Positions 1 through 11,059 of a stretch of 64,000 nucleotides of DNA are shown here, piece after piece (the first letter of the stretch is position 1; every line of letters begins with the position of its first letter). Below the pieces are notes generated by a model that saw nothing but the letters and a program-made list of their open reading frames with translations, had not been told where the DNA came from and made no database searches. Source of the DNA: Sabellastarte sp. h YS-2021 (Eukaryota > Annelida > Polychaeta > Sabellida > Sabellidae); NCBI GenBank assembly GCA_964017235.1, contig OZ024929.1, forward strand, positions 67,489,603 through 67,553,602, read 5' to 3'. The position numbers were made by a program, and so were the translations under genes.

Positions 1-760
1 AAAATTAGATATATGACAATGGTAGAAATTGGTAATCAATACTCTATTTAAGCATACATTTGAGAGTGTTAATGAGCTTGTTCATTTTGGGATCATTTTG
101 CTGACCCTTAGATGGGCCTCTTCTTTGGGGGACCAGGTTCTTCCTTCTGGGCTGGCTCTTTCTTTCTCTGTACTGGAACTGTTTTCTTTCCATAAAGGAG
201 GGGGCCATCTATTTGTATCTGTTGGTTAGAGATTCCTTAATCTCCTGCAGTTGTTCAGGATTGAGTAACATTTCCAGATCTGTCATATCCTTAGTTATTT
301 GTGTTTTGGTGTTATTATAGGTTTTTTACAGATCATCTAAGAGTGCAAGTGTCATATCTGTCTTGCATTTCCTAATTGATCTGCTCCATAGGTCCTTTAG
401 TACAAGGTTTCTGGTACTGTTAATGTTAAATTTGAAATCAACACTTGTGGGGAAACAGTTCTTTGAGAGTTTTCCTTCCATGGTTGGGATATTTGAGGTT
501 ATTGATTTTCTCTATTGTTTGGAGACCCTGCTCGGCATCTCTTTCGTGGGTTGTTGTTGTTGGATGCTATCCCTGCAAGTCTGGTGATGATAGCTAGAGT
601 TCAGGGTGTTTATTGACTCATCTGAGATTCTTGCTCTTGGGATGGGTGTGTCATAACCACCATTGGGTTCAGAGGTGACATTGACACGAGACATGGCATC
701 ACAGAAATCAGTCTGGCTAGCAGTGATTGAAGTGGCACTCATAGTAAAATACCAAAACAT
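1..760 (-). pseudogene. Decayed unidentified ORF, probably of a mobile element
   Basis: A single minus-strand frame reads from a Met at 760 (a second Met, MSATSITASQTDF, lies six codons later) to about 110, broken by TAG at 512-514 and TAA at 326-328. The last third is proline-, lysine- and arginine-rich (RKSQPRRKNLVPQRRG in a neighbouring frame). The reading resembles a low-complexity gag/ORF1-type protein, but I recognise no domain and do not name it. Its first codon lies directly beside the inverted-repeat element at 758-1933. It is probably dead. It could also be a chance open frame in a repeat; an internal exon is less likely because of the stops. Confidence 0.35.
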
Positions 761-1933
761 ATAACTTCCTGCTTATGCTTCAGACAGGTAAATAAAATAT
801 TATTTGCCTTATATAATTAACTTTGTGTCACACAATTACATCCAGGCGCAGAAGGCTTGAGTTGGCTTGTATATTTAAATTACACTGCCAAACACCAATT
901 GGCATCAACCAATTTGTTTGAATCATGTAGATATGATCCTGACTACCTGGCACTCAGTAGTCACTTCTTTATTTAATCTGTCTTGTATACCTACAATGGT
1001 TCATCAGAAATCCATAATAAAAAGCATACTGAGCTGAATAAATCATATTCATATAAATCACAAAAATAAATAAATTTGCCTCTAAAAATGCAATTTACGC
1101 ATTTTATGCAATTTATAAGATCTATTCTCTATAATGAAATACAAATCATAAATCAGGGCATGATTTATAATTTAAATTGCTCCATAATCATCAATTTTCA
1201 AAAAAATAATAAATAATTGAATGAAGAATTATTTATTAATTATTTATGTGCATAATTGAGCCTGACTAGAGCCAACATAATAATGACGTAATGTAAATGA
1301 TTACCTCATCACTCAATGATGTATTAGCAACTCTATGACATCACAAAAAGTCATTTCTATAGAGCTGACTCACATAGAGCAAGGAAATTATCATGGGGCC
1401 ACTAAAATATAAATGTGACCAGTGTGAAAACACATACAAGTAAACAAAAGAACACACTGCAATTGCTTATTCATACATTGTACTATCATAATCACAATAA
1501 AATTTACTCTGATAAATAAAATAACTTACCATGGTCGAGTGAATTACTATGGAAATGAATAATTCAAATAAAAGAATTATTAATATTCCTTATTTGAACA
1601 CTTTAATTAAATCAAAATAAATAACAGCACTATATCTACATAAAAGTGGTTTACCCTTAATAAGAAATGATTAACTAAAAGCAAGGAAATGAGCAACCCA
1701 TACTCACCACTTGATTAACATATTGATTACATTAATAGTCGAAGCAGGTGAAAACAGGGGTACAAACCTGCAACCCCAAAAGTACTTCAGGGAGTCCAGA
1801 TGGAAATAAATCATAGCCTCTGGTGAGACTGTTCTCTGTGATCAGCAGTCGAAATACAATTTACACAAAGTTAATTATATAAGGCAAATAATATTTTATT
1901 TACCTGTCTGAAGCATAAGCAGGACGTTATATA
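758..1933. mobile_element. 1.2 kb non-autonomous element with 61 bp terminal inverted repeats
   Basis: Positions 768-828 and 1863-1923 are perfect reverse complements (61 bp; outer tip CCTGCTTATGCTTCAGACAG, inner end ATTAACTTTGTGT). Imperfect complementarity continues about 10 bp outward (ATATAAC). The interior is AT-rich with no ORF above about 60 codons, so the element cannot encode its own transposase. The identity of the two ends suggests a recent insertion or gene conversion. The target duplication is not clear, so the superfamily is left open. Confidence 0.75.
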
Positions 1934-2109
1934 CTTTGCTAATATTTTAGTTACTTGGCTTTCTTGACATGATACATCATATCATTGTCACTCAGAATAT
2001 TGTTTCGTCAGTAGAGAAAGGCTTGATTATAGTTGGTTAATTAAGTTACTGTTACACAAATAAAGAAATTATTACTCAACAAAATTAAGTAAGTCAACAT
2101 AATTAAGTG

Positions 2110-3227
2110 ATTATTACCTTGTACTAGGACCTATGACCAAGATAAGCAGGATCATAGTAATGCTGACCATAAGGGTAGGGAAGATTCTGAAAAACAAGAC
2201 CCAATTGATGGTACAGATCTGTCACTTTCAAAGTCAAAATTGATTTCAGAGCAAGAAAATGACTTGAATTAGTGCCTCTATTTAAGTTGATCTTACCGCC
2301 AGTAGACCTAGATAAGGTCCCAGTGTGTTACAGTGTCAGAAATGGTGTGCTTATGCAAAAGTGGAGACCGCCAAAAGTCCCTGCATCTGAGGAATGGTCA
2401 GTAATACCCCTTGATTGTTGAACAAAATGTGTACCAAAGTGAAGTTGGCTCATGAGTCTTCAATTGATGGGCAATTAGGCATTGATAAAACCTACAGTAA
2501 AATAACCAAATATTTCTAATGGCCTCAGATCCGACACTGTGTGGCAGAATTTAGCAAGACTTGTCACATTTGTCAAATTGTAGGGAAACCAAACCAGAAG
2601 AATTCGATAGCTCTACTGAAACCCATCCATAACAGCACCAAAATCTCAAAAGCTATAGTCAATTTCTTAACTTTGGTTGGCTTACTAAAAGAGATCCTGC
2701 CTGACCAAGGGTGAAATTTAATGTCAGGTCTATTTAAACAAGTTGCTTATGCTTCAGACAGGCGCCAAGCGCCAAGCAGATCAAATCTAGTGTTTAAGAG
2801 TTAACACCCAAAATCACAAGGTGCACTTGAAAGGTTTCTTTCAACTTTGAAAAATATGATAAATATCGTTTAGACAATGACTGTGATAAAGGCATAAACT
2901 TATTGTTGTTTGCAACTAGTGAGTCAGATCAAGAGTCTTCAGGCTTTAGTCCATTTGTGTTGGTCTTTGGTCATTCAATCTATGGTCCTCTCAAGCTGTT
3001 GAAAGAAAATTGGTTATCTGAAGGCACAGAGAGCCTAAACTTGTTAGATTATCTAAACTTATTAGATTATGTCTCAAAGTTGGTTGAAAAAGGTTTGTGA
3101 GAAATTTTGAAAAATTCTTAATCAAAAATGAAGAAGTTTTATGATAGAAAGTCTCAAAACCATGTTTTTTTTTTCAAACCAGGAGACAAGCTTTTAATGC
3201 TATTTACTGTCCAGGGAAACACATTAC
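2110..3227 (+). pseudogene. Ty3/gypsy pol relic: integrase region, first part
   Basis: Conceptual translation gives gypsy integrase landmarks in order: the zinc-binding H/C motif region near 2440-2580 (LAHES, CHICQIVGKPNQ), part of the catalytic core near 2690-2860 (LFKQV, SQGALERF with the catalytic Glu context) and the downstream segment at 2903-3100 (GFSPFVLVFGH, GPLKLLKE). It has several in-frame stops, and about 60 core residues, including the first catalytic Asp, are missing between roughly 2640 and 2670. In the family the integrase joins element cDNA to host DNA; this copy cannot. The reading is cut at 3228 by a DNA element and resumes at 7207. Confidence 0.85.
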
Positions 3228-3307
3228 ATCCCAGATAGCAAGACTCTGTAGGGCCACCACTGGCCCACCAGTGGCATATTGGCTGTAGCTGGTGCCTAAC
3301 CAGTGGC

Positions 3308-3622
3308 ATGACCAGCTGGTAGACAGTGGTCCACCATTGGCAGCTGACAATAACGTTTACTGGTGGTTCATCAGTGGCCCACTGTCGGCAGCCAATGATA
3401 AGCTTTTCTATTGGTCCACCAGAGGCCCACCTTCAGTAGCCAACAACAAGGTTGACTGGTGGCCCACCAGTGGCCCACTGTTCAATTTTTTATGGTGGTT
3501 CTCTGGTGGTGTGACCAGCTGATAGACAGTGGTCTACCGTTGGCAGCCAACAATAAGGTTTACTGGTGGTCCGTCAGTGGCCCACTGTTGGCAGCCAATG
3601 ATAAGCTTTTCTATTGGTCCAC
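3308..3622. repeat. 204 bp tandem duplication within the composite element
   Basis: The stretch beginning TGACCAGCTGGTAGACAG at 3308 recurs at 3512 with a few substitutions and ends at a shared TTTTCTATTGGTCCAC. The period is 204 bp. The units carry repeated GGCCCACTGTTGGCAGCC-type words. Confidence 0.8.
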
Positions 3623-3639
3623 TGGTGGCAGCCACCATT

Positions 3640-4135
3640 GGCCCTGTGGCTTTTTGGCCGGTGGATGGTATGTAGGTCTGATGTTGGCAAGCCACTGGTA
3701 AAATTTTACTACCACTATGTTATCAGCCAATGAGATTATGTATAATTATAATGTTCAGAAACAACTTTTCTTGTTGTGAATTTATAATAAAAATGTTATT
3801 TTATGTCTAAAATTGTTAAATAGTTAGTTAAAAATTGTGGGCTCACTGAAATATGATTTTTAGACATACCATAATAAATCATTTTTACTAAGTGTCCCAA
3901 AATCCCCTATTATTGCTCGCTGCCATCTTGAATAAAAATCCACCATTACCCCAACCTCGGCAGCCTGAGTTTTGGTTGACAAGCCTTCATCGGGCCAATG
4001 TTGCCCAACGTTGGCAAAATCTATTGATTATGCAACCAATAGCCATGTTGGCCCAACGTTGGGTCAATGTTGGCAAAATCTGCCGAACATGCAACCACCA
4101 GCCAACATTGGTCTGATGGTGGAATGCTATCTGGG
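3640..4135. mobile_element. Nested relative of the 9.6 kb CCCAGATAGCATTCC element
   Basis: From about 3640 the sequence parallels the element at 9587-10328 through a shared AT-rich middle (TGTGGGCTCACTGAAATATG near 3838 and 10010) and ends at 4121-4135 with GGAATGCTATCTGGG, the inverted form of the same terminal motif. Its left end is not clear, so it is either truncated or shares the left end of the outer element. Confidence 0.65.
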
Positions 4136-4187
4136 AACAAGCTTGACTGGTAGTGTACCATTGGCAGCCATCTGTCAGCAGATGTTA

Positions 4188-4395
4188 TGGTTTGGATGTT
4201 TTGAATATTACCCATACATACAGAAGTGGCAATTCATTCAATGAATGCTTATGTGTGGTGTTGGGGCAAAACTTGTGGCACAGTTGATAAAGTTCCATCA
4301 GTTACAATGCGAAGTTGCACAACTAAAAGCCTTAATGAATTCTAATATGACTGTAACAGTGCCTAATCTGCATCATAAGACAGAAGTGCAACAAC
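4188..4395 (+). repeat. Fragment of the hairpin-ended AGGTCA-array family, without array
   Basis: The text from ATGGTTTGGATGTTTTGAAT through AATGAATTCTAATATGACTG matches the unique part of the elements at 42848-43593 and 52165-53592. It stops just before the point where those copies begin their AGGTCA tandem units. Confidence 0.75.
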
Positions 4396-5399
4396 CAAGA
4401 TTCAATTAAAATATTAAGAGAGATATAAAATCATAATTTTATTTTCAGACAATGCAATAAACAATACAGTGATACAACAATCCAGCATAAATAGAAAATA
4501 CAGTACTTAAAATGCCAAAATTGTGCGATCTGTTACGTAGCTTGGACTCCAAAAAAAATTACTGGGACTCCCATTTTTTGGAGGTCATAAGTGTTTGTGT
4601 TAGATTTATGAAATGTGGGGTACCCTGTACCCCATGAGTCGTCCAAACTGGGGTACCACAGTGTGAATATAGGATACATGTAACATTCTGCACATATTCC
4701 TCAATAAATAATGTTTAGATACCTCCAGTTACTAAACTATGATTTTTATTGATTTTTTATTTATGATTTCATGGACTCTCATAGTAAAATAAGTCTTTTG
4801 GTTCTTGTAAAAATCATTTTCAAGTTTTTAAATTTCAGTACTTCCTGAATGTATTTCACTGAATGTTTTGTATTTTAAATAGTTTTTCAAATAATTGCAA
4901 AAAATGAGTACCGAGCACCGAATCAATAAAATCATCTGACAATTATACAGAAAAGTACAGAAAAGTTTCCCCTGTAAACAAATTATAAAACATGTACAGT
5001 AACATATACATGTATATGTAAAATTTGTGGGAAAACACCTGGAATTGTGTATCCACCCATAGGTGAAAAATGTTTTATTAAATCAAAACCCTATTAATTG
5101 GGGTTGAGGTATAGCCACCAGTGGACTACACTTGGTTCACTAGCCGCTATATGTATGTGTTGGATAAAATATAAAGTTTCTTAAATTCAATGGAATAATA
5201 AATTACACCTGAAACATATTCCAATAAGTAGCTGAATTACCCATGAAACATATTCCCATCAGTGATCCATCGATCATAGCTTATATACCACTGATATAGT
5301 TGGTGGGCTGCCAGTGGTAAACCTCAGAAGAAATCTGTGGCACAAGAGTGGGAAACATGTTATTTGTAAATGTTGGTGTCTCGGTGATATATACACACG

Positions 5400-7170
5400 C
5401 ATACATAAAGTATCCAACTACTTTGCCACTTGTGGGCCACCAGTGGACCAACAGTATGGGTACCATTCAGGCAGAAAGTGGACCACTGATGGACCACCAA
5501 TGGCAAACTTACAATTTGTTTGTGTAATGAAATTTAAAACAGCAATTTTTGGAAAGTAATTCACATAAACCAAATGAGCTTAAGCAAAGGCATATTATTT
5601 TTTCAAGGTCTATCAAAACAAATGCTGTCCCGTAGAGGTTGAGGTTTAGCCACCAGAGGACCACCATTGGTCCACCAGCTAAGTATATAGCTCTTGCAGA
5701 TCATAGTTGCATGTGTCAGATAAAAATAATTTTGGGATAAGTTTAGGTTTCATCAAAACAAAATTATATCAAATGGACGGAAAAAATGAAGATATCTTTC
5801 TTTAACTTTCACTAAAAATAAAATGATTCACTGATGGACCACCTGTGGCTAATATATAAGCAAGCAATAGATTAGGTAATAAAGTGTTGAAAAGACCTAC
5901 TGAGCAAAATGCAGAAGTACAGAATATGTTTGTTTACATAAATGACATTAACTTAAGTTTAGTCACAGAAAATGCACATTTTATCTAATTTTTCCGGAAT
6001 TTTACACCAGTGGCCTAATGCTGGTGCCACGGACTTTGGTAGTTGATGGGCCAACAGCGAGCCACACAATATTTTTATATTTTGAAATATTATGTTTTAA
6101 CATTGAATATTGTTTACAAATATGTCAGAAAACAATATTTCAGGTTGCTAGGTCGGAAGTAGTTTATAATGCTTTAAAATTCTTTCAGAAAATGCAGTCA
6201 GTGGTCCTGCAGTGGCTCAGTGGTGGCCCACCAGCTGTAATTGCCATCCATAGCCAACGGTGGCCACACAAATGCATAAAGTATCCAATTACTTTGTTAG
6301 CGGTGGGCCAATATTGAACCAACAGTATGTGTACCATTCAGGGAGAAAGTGGACCACTGATGGACCACCAGTGGCAAATCTTACAATTGTTTTGTGTAAT
6401 AAAATTCAAAGCAACAACTTTTAGAAAGTAATTCACTTAAACCAAATGAATTTAAGCCAAAACAGTCTCTTTTCAAGATCTGTCAAAACAAATGCTGCTC
6501 AGCAGAGCTTGAGGTATAGCCACCAGATGACCAATTGACCACAATTGGTCCACCAACTACGTTTAGTTCTTACAGATCATAGTTGCATGTGTCATATAAA
6601 AAAAATTCTGGGATAGTTTTGGGTTTCATCAAAACAAAAAATTCTATCAAATGGAAAAAAATGAAGATATCTTTCTTTAACCTTCACTAAAATAAAATAT
6701 TTGCCACCATTGGCCCACTGGATGCCCATAATGGGTCCTGTAGTGGGTGGGCCATTGATGGAAGCAAGCTATATATAAAGTAATAAAGTGGAGGAAAGAC
6801 TGACTGAGCAAAATGAAAGAGTACAGAATATGTTTGTTTATATAAATGACATTAACTTATGTTTAGTGACAGAAAATGCACATTTTATCTAATTTTTCCA
6901 GGAATTTTACACCAGTGGGCGTAGGCTGGTCCCTGAGCTACAGCCACTGACTTTGGTATTTGGTGGGCAAACAGTGGGCCACGCAATATATTTATATTTT
7001 AAAATAATATGTTTTTAACATTGAATATTGTTAAATAATATGTTAGAAAACAATAGTTGAGGTTGCTTATGAAGTTGTTTATAATGCTTTAAATATTTTG
7101 AAAAAAATCCCGCAATCAATGGTCCAGCAGTGGCTCAGTGGTGGCCCACAAGCTATATTTTGCCACCCAT
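5400..7170. repeat. Two-unit tandem duplication, period about 0.87-0.9 kb
   Basis: Ordered landmarks recur: AACAGTATG plus GTACCATTCAGG (5450, 6322), CAGATCATAGTTGCATGTGTC (5697, 6572) and GAATTTTACACCAGTGG (5997, 6902). Divergence is moderate, so the duplication is not recent. It holds no coding sequence. Confidence 0.75.
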
Positions 7171-7206
7171 GGCCAACAGTGGCCCACTAGGGTCTTGCTA
7201 TCTGGG

Positions 7207-7440
7207 ATGCCAGATATTATGGGCCATACAAAGTAATAAAGAGACTAGGTGATCTGGGTTATGTCATTGAAACCCTGGACAGAAGAAAGTCACCCCAAAT
7301 GTGTCATGTAAATATGGTAAAAACCATACTTTTTGAAAAGGGTATAACAAAGCCTGTCGTAACTATTGACTATACTTTAGAAAATTACAACAACCAAGAG
7401 TCCAATGCATGGGGTGATACTCCTGATGTTGAAGTTGGTG
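7207..7440 (+). pseudogene. Ty3/gypsy pol relic: resumed integrase C-terminal region
   Basis: Immediately after the DNA element the gypsy reading resumes (RYYGPYKVIKRLGDLGYVI, then DRRK and CHVNM), which is the post-core C-terminal segment of gypsy integrases. It belongs to the same original insertion as 2110-3227. It ends around 7440 where reverse-transcriptase sequence begins, an order opposite to that of an intact element (RT precedes integrase). Confidence 0.8.
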
Positions 7441-7870
7441 TATATTGCTTACTTCGCTGGCTAAAGAAATATCAGCCTTTGTAACTTCCGATGGTCTCTA
7501 CCAGTACAAGGTACTGTCATTTGGCATGAAAAATTCAAAAGTTACATTTCAGATATTAATGAATATGTGTTCAAGGGACTTAGAAGGTGTTGAAGTATAT
7601 ATGGATGATATTGTCATCTTTAGTGAAAAACATTTGAAAAGACTTGAACAGGTTTTGGTTTGGCACAAACAAGCCAACCTTACTCTGAATTTGTCCAAAA
7701 GTGTTCAAAAGAAAGGTTGTTTACTGAGGGCATGTGATAGGTTATGGAGTTATGACACCAATTAAAGCAAAAGTTAAAAGCATTATCGACTACCAATTTC
7801 TTGAAAATAAGAAAAGTTTAATGAGGTTCTTGGGAATGGCAGGCTATTATAGAAATTTTACTTCTGTCAG
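7440..7870 (+). pseudogene. Ty3/gypsy reverse transcriptase fragment with YMDD box
   Basis: The reading AKEISAFVTSDGLYQYKV, then FGMKNSKVTFQ, EVYMDDIVIFS (the catalytic YxDD box, about 7590-7625) and, after a frameshift near 7730, ENKKSLMRFLGMAGYYRNF is a canonical gypsy RT palm/thumb series. The catalytic Asp pair is intact, but the fragment lacks the fingers, RNase H and everything downstream. It is cut at about 7870 by DIRS-derived sequence. It lies after the integrase tail, so it is either a second insertion or a rearranged part of the first. Confidence 0.85.
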
Positions 7871-8374
7871 TCACAGAAGCGAAAAGAGGTTCTCAGCGCT
7901 AATCAGCTGGACCGGCTGAACTAGGCACAGGAACCAGTTAAAAACTGAAATCCTGAACTCCTGAACTAGGAGTCTGAAAAATCGCCCCTGAAGTCCTAGA
8001 AACGGGGGCAGTGGTGAGGGGGGAGGGTAATAAACCTGTTGTTGAGTCTATTTGTTCTTGAGAAAGTCCTAATCTGTCGATTGTGGAGGCTGGTAGAGTG
8101 CTGATCTTTGCCAGTAAAGATTCCAGCCTGGTGAAGCAATTTGCAAAGAGGCCATTAAACTTCTTAATTTGAGCTTCTGAAGGATCGGGCACAGTGGAGT
8201 CAGAATGAGAAGGCAAAACAACTGTATCTTATTTGACTGCGCCAAACAAAAAAGAGTGGCACCATGGTCTGTTCCGCTAGAGGCAACTCAGGACATCTTT
8301 TCCTGGCATTTGGCAGGATGGGCTTGCGCCATACCAATGACATTAGTCTATTAGGTAAGATATATTAATGCAAT
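7870..8374 (-). mobile_element. 5' end of a DIRS-type retrotransposon (ITR plus start of ORF1)
   Basis: Minus strand. The terminus at 8374 (CTATTAGGTAAGATATATTA then ATGCAAT on the plus strand) matches the right ends at 60707 and 47964. About 150 bp inside, a 92-codon ORF (8216 to 7938, starting MPSHSDSTVPDPSEAQIKKF) stands where the complete element at 56-60 kb has ORF1. Only this 5' stub remains; it is truncated against gypsy RT near 7870. Confidence 0.65.
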
Positions 8375-8610
8375 AACCTTGATGTATGCTTTGTGCATAT
8401 CTAAATATCTGACACAATTCTTACTCCCCATCCCCCTTTGTCTTATTAGGTAATGAAGTCCCCCATTGACATTATGTCGATAGACCACTGATACTATATA
8501 AAAGATATGAGATAAGAAAACACTTCTTCCCAGTTGGGTGTTGGAGAATGGGTGGAGTTTCTCTTTTGTTACAGTCTCTTCAGTATAAATAAATCTAATA
8601 TGTATAGAAA

Positions 8611-10930
8611 GGGAAATAAAATACTCAAAAAACATCAATGGTCCAGTCTATCCATTTTACAAATTTGCCCCCCAAAACCTCAGTTAATTTTATAAGCAAT
8701 AAAAAGTTAAGCATATCAATAAGGAATGTCTAACAGGAAAATTATATATCTGGATTTATAAATTTCTAAACTCACAACAAGAATGGTATTCAGAAAAAAG
8801 TGTGGTATAATGTACTTAAAATTGGGATTTATTAATGGGTGATTATCAACTGAAATAAGTTCATAAACTGCATGAGCAATGTCAAAGATAACTGAGGTAA
8901 GTTGAATAATACTAAGCTAGTTAAAGGATAAAAATCCCCCTTTTATACTGTAAGGAGGCTATGTCACTAATATTGGGACTTAAAGCTCTCCAGAAAATAA
9001 GAATGTTCCTTTTTCCTTCTTTAATATGTGTAACAAGTTTGATTTTAAAAGTGAAAAACTCAGTGAGTAGAGGGATAAAAAACATTTTCATAAGCTTAAG
9101 CTAACCGTAACATCATTAATATTCAAATTTTAGGTAAGGCCAAATTACGGGTTACATTAAACATACATTTCTAGTTACAAGGTAAAATTTGTGAAAAATG
9201 TGCACCTTCAGGGAGGGTTTAGGGGCATAAAACACAAGGTAAAAGTCAAATTAAATCTTTGATTCTTTGCACATGTTAAAGGAACATATTTATATATTAG
9301 CAGATTATATTTCAGATAAATAAGCCAAATAGTCTGACATCCATAAGGCTTAGAAAGTGGCAAAAAGTAAATAAAATGGGTCTCTGTGAGCATTTTAAAA
9401 CCTAAAGGTGACCTTAAAATTAAAACTATAAACTTAAACTTTTCACAGACAAAGATGACATAGAAGTTTCATTTATTTCAGTTTGAGACTTTTCAAACTT
9501 ACCATTTCCAAATTACAGGGCAACATAATTGAAAAATTTAGAAAAACGTCACTTGATTGGGGTGTTTAGGGTCCTCATGCACTGCACCAAGATAGTATTC
9601 CGATGTTGGGCCAACGTTGGCCCAACGTGAGCACATCCATCGGTCCGAAGTTGGCTGCCAATGTTGGCCCAACAGCTTTTTGGCCGGTGGTCCGACATTA
9701 GCCCAATGTTGGCAAGCCACCGGTAGAAAAATTTTACTTAATGTATAGCATCAGCCAATCAGATTGCAGCATGGTGTTATGTGGCCATTGTTTAACAGAA
9801 GGCAAGTGATAGACAGATTGTGGGAGGATCTTAGTACAGGGAATCCCTGTCACATGACCAAACATTAACAATGGTGGAACAGTGTCATAAGGTGATAGTC
9901 CATAATACAGTAATAAAATTTTTATGTTCACAAACACCTTTTTCAGTGTGAATTTATAATGAGAATATTATTTTTATATCTAAAATTGTTAAATAGTTAG
10001 TTAAAATTTGTGGGCTCACTGAAATATGATTTTTAGACATACCATAATAAATAATTTTTTACTAAGTTTCACAAAATCCCCTATTATTGCTCGCTGCCAT
10101 CTTGAATAAAAATCCACCATTGGCCCAATGTTGCCCCTACTTTGGCAAAATATAGAGATATCTAACATGAGTTGTGGTTGGCAAGCCACCGTTGGGCCAA
10201 AGTTGACCCAACGTTGGCAAAATCTGCTGACGATGCGACCAATAGCCAACGTTGGGCCAACGTTGGCAAAATCTGCCGACCATGCGACCAACAGCCAATG
10301 TCAGTTCAACAGCGGAATGCTGTCTGGGTGGTTAAATGTCTTTTAAAGGCCTAGAGTTTCGGTGCATGTTAGAAGAACATATTTATATATTCACAGATGA
10401 GATTTCAACTTAGTGAGAGACATAGCTTGAAAGTGGCAGAAAAGTCACCCTCACAAATTGGATCTCTGTGGGCAATTTTGATACCTTAAGGTGACAGGCC
10501 TCAAATTTTTTACAGACAAAGATTACATGTAAAAATTATATCTATTATAATTTGAGACTCATCAGAATTACCACTTCCAAATTACAGAGCAAAATATGTG
10601 AAAAATGTAGAAAAAATCATTAAATGGGAATTCTATGGGCTTCAAACACAATTTTATCCTTAACATAAGGTATTGATTTTTGGCATATGTAAGAAAAGTT
10701 TATTAATTTGTTCTCAGGCAAAATTTTAGCCAGATGGGCTTCATAGTTTGTGACCTAGAGGGCTTTAAGCGGCCATGGGTCCATTACAGACTTAAATTGT
10801 CCATAAGTTCTTTTTAATGAAAGTTTAATACAACCTTAAAATATGGATCATCCATTGGGCACCTAACCATGTGTACCAAGTTTTTTTTAAATGTTGATCC
10901 GTTTTTGAGTTATTGTGTACACAAGAAAAT
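8611..10930. repeat. Dispersed repeat R1, copy a
   Basis: From AATAAAATACTCAAAAAACA (8611) this region parallels 26133-31065 almost throughout (GGAATGTCTAACAGGAAAAT, TGATTATCAACTGAA, GATCCGTTTTTGAGT). It contains diverged internal repeats with words such as GTGGCAAAAAGT and GGGTCTCTGTG. No protein is encoded. This copy lacks the satellite-carrying insertion seen in copy b but carries a different insertion (9587-10328). Confidence 0.8.
9587..10328. mobile_element. 742 bp palindrome-rich element with CCCAGATAGCATTCC-type ends
   Basis: The left end (CCAAGATAGTATTCCGATGTTG) and right end (GGAATGCTGTCTGGG) are imperfect inverted repeats. Comparison with R1 copy b (near 30530, CATACACAGGTTAAATGTC) shows the unoccupied sequence, confirming insertion. 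Both arms are rich in GGGCCAACGTTGGC words, which are self-complementary, so the arms can fold back. It has no ORF and is non-autonomous. Confidence 0.8.
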
Positions 10931-11059
10931 TTCTATGGTGGCAGCTCTGTTATGGAGTTTAATTCCCTGACTTTCATCTGGGGAGATAATTACAATAACT
11001 GTGGACCGAGAAAAATTTGATTATTATAATTATTATGATGGACTGATTATTATAATTCA

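Larger units (their letters stand above)
3230..7206. mobile_element. 3,977 bp composite DNA element with CCCAGATAGCA ends, inside gypsy pol
   Basis: The left end reads CCCAGATAGCAAGAC (3230 on) and the right end is its inverted copy (GTCTTGCTATCTGGG, ending 7206). The dinucleotide AT flanks both sides (3228-3229, 7207-7208), and the gypsy reading frame continues across the gap when one AT is removed. So this is an insertion with a 2 bp target duplication. The interior is non-coding and saturated with short self-complementary words built on TGGCCCACCAGTGGCC and TTGGCCCAACGTTGGC. It also holds a nested relative (to 4135), an AGGTCA-family fragment (4188-4395) and a large tandem duplication (5400-7170). 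No transposase ORF is visible. Confidence 0.85.

Noticed and set aside
3292..3701. Trp/Pro-rich ORFs (WWFISGPLSAAN-type) as repeat proteins
   Set aside because: They are translations of GGCCCACTG-type DNA repeats inside a non-coding element, open in several frames.
4617..4633. GGGGTACcctGTACCCC palindrome as a regulatory site
   Set aside because: A single short palindrome in a repeat-rich element; nothing else supports function.
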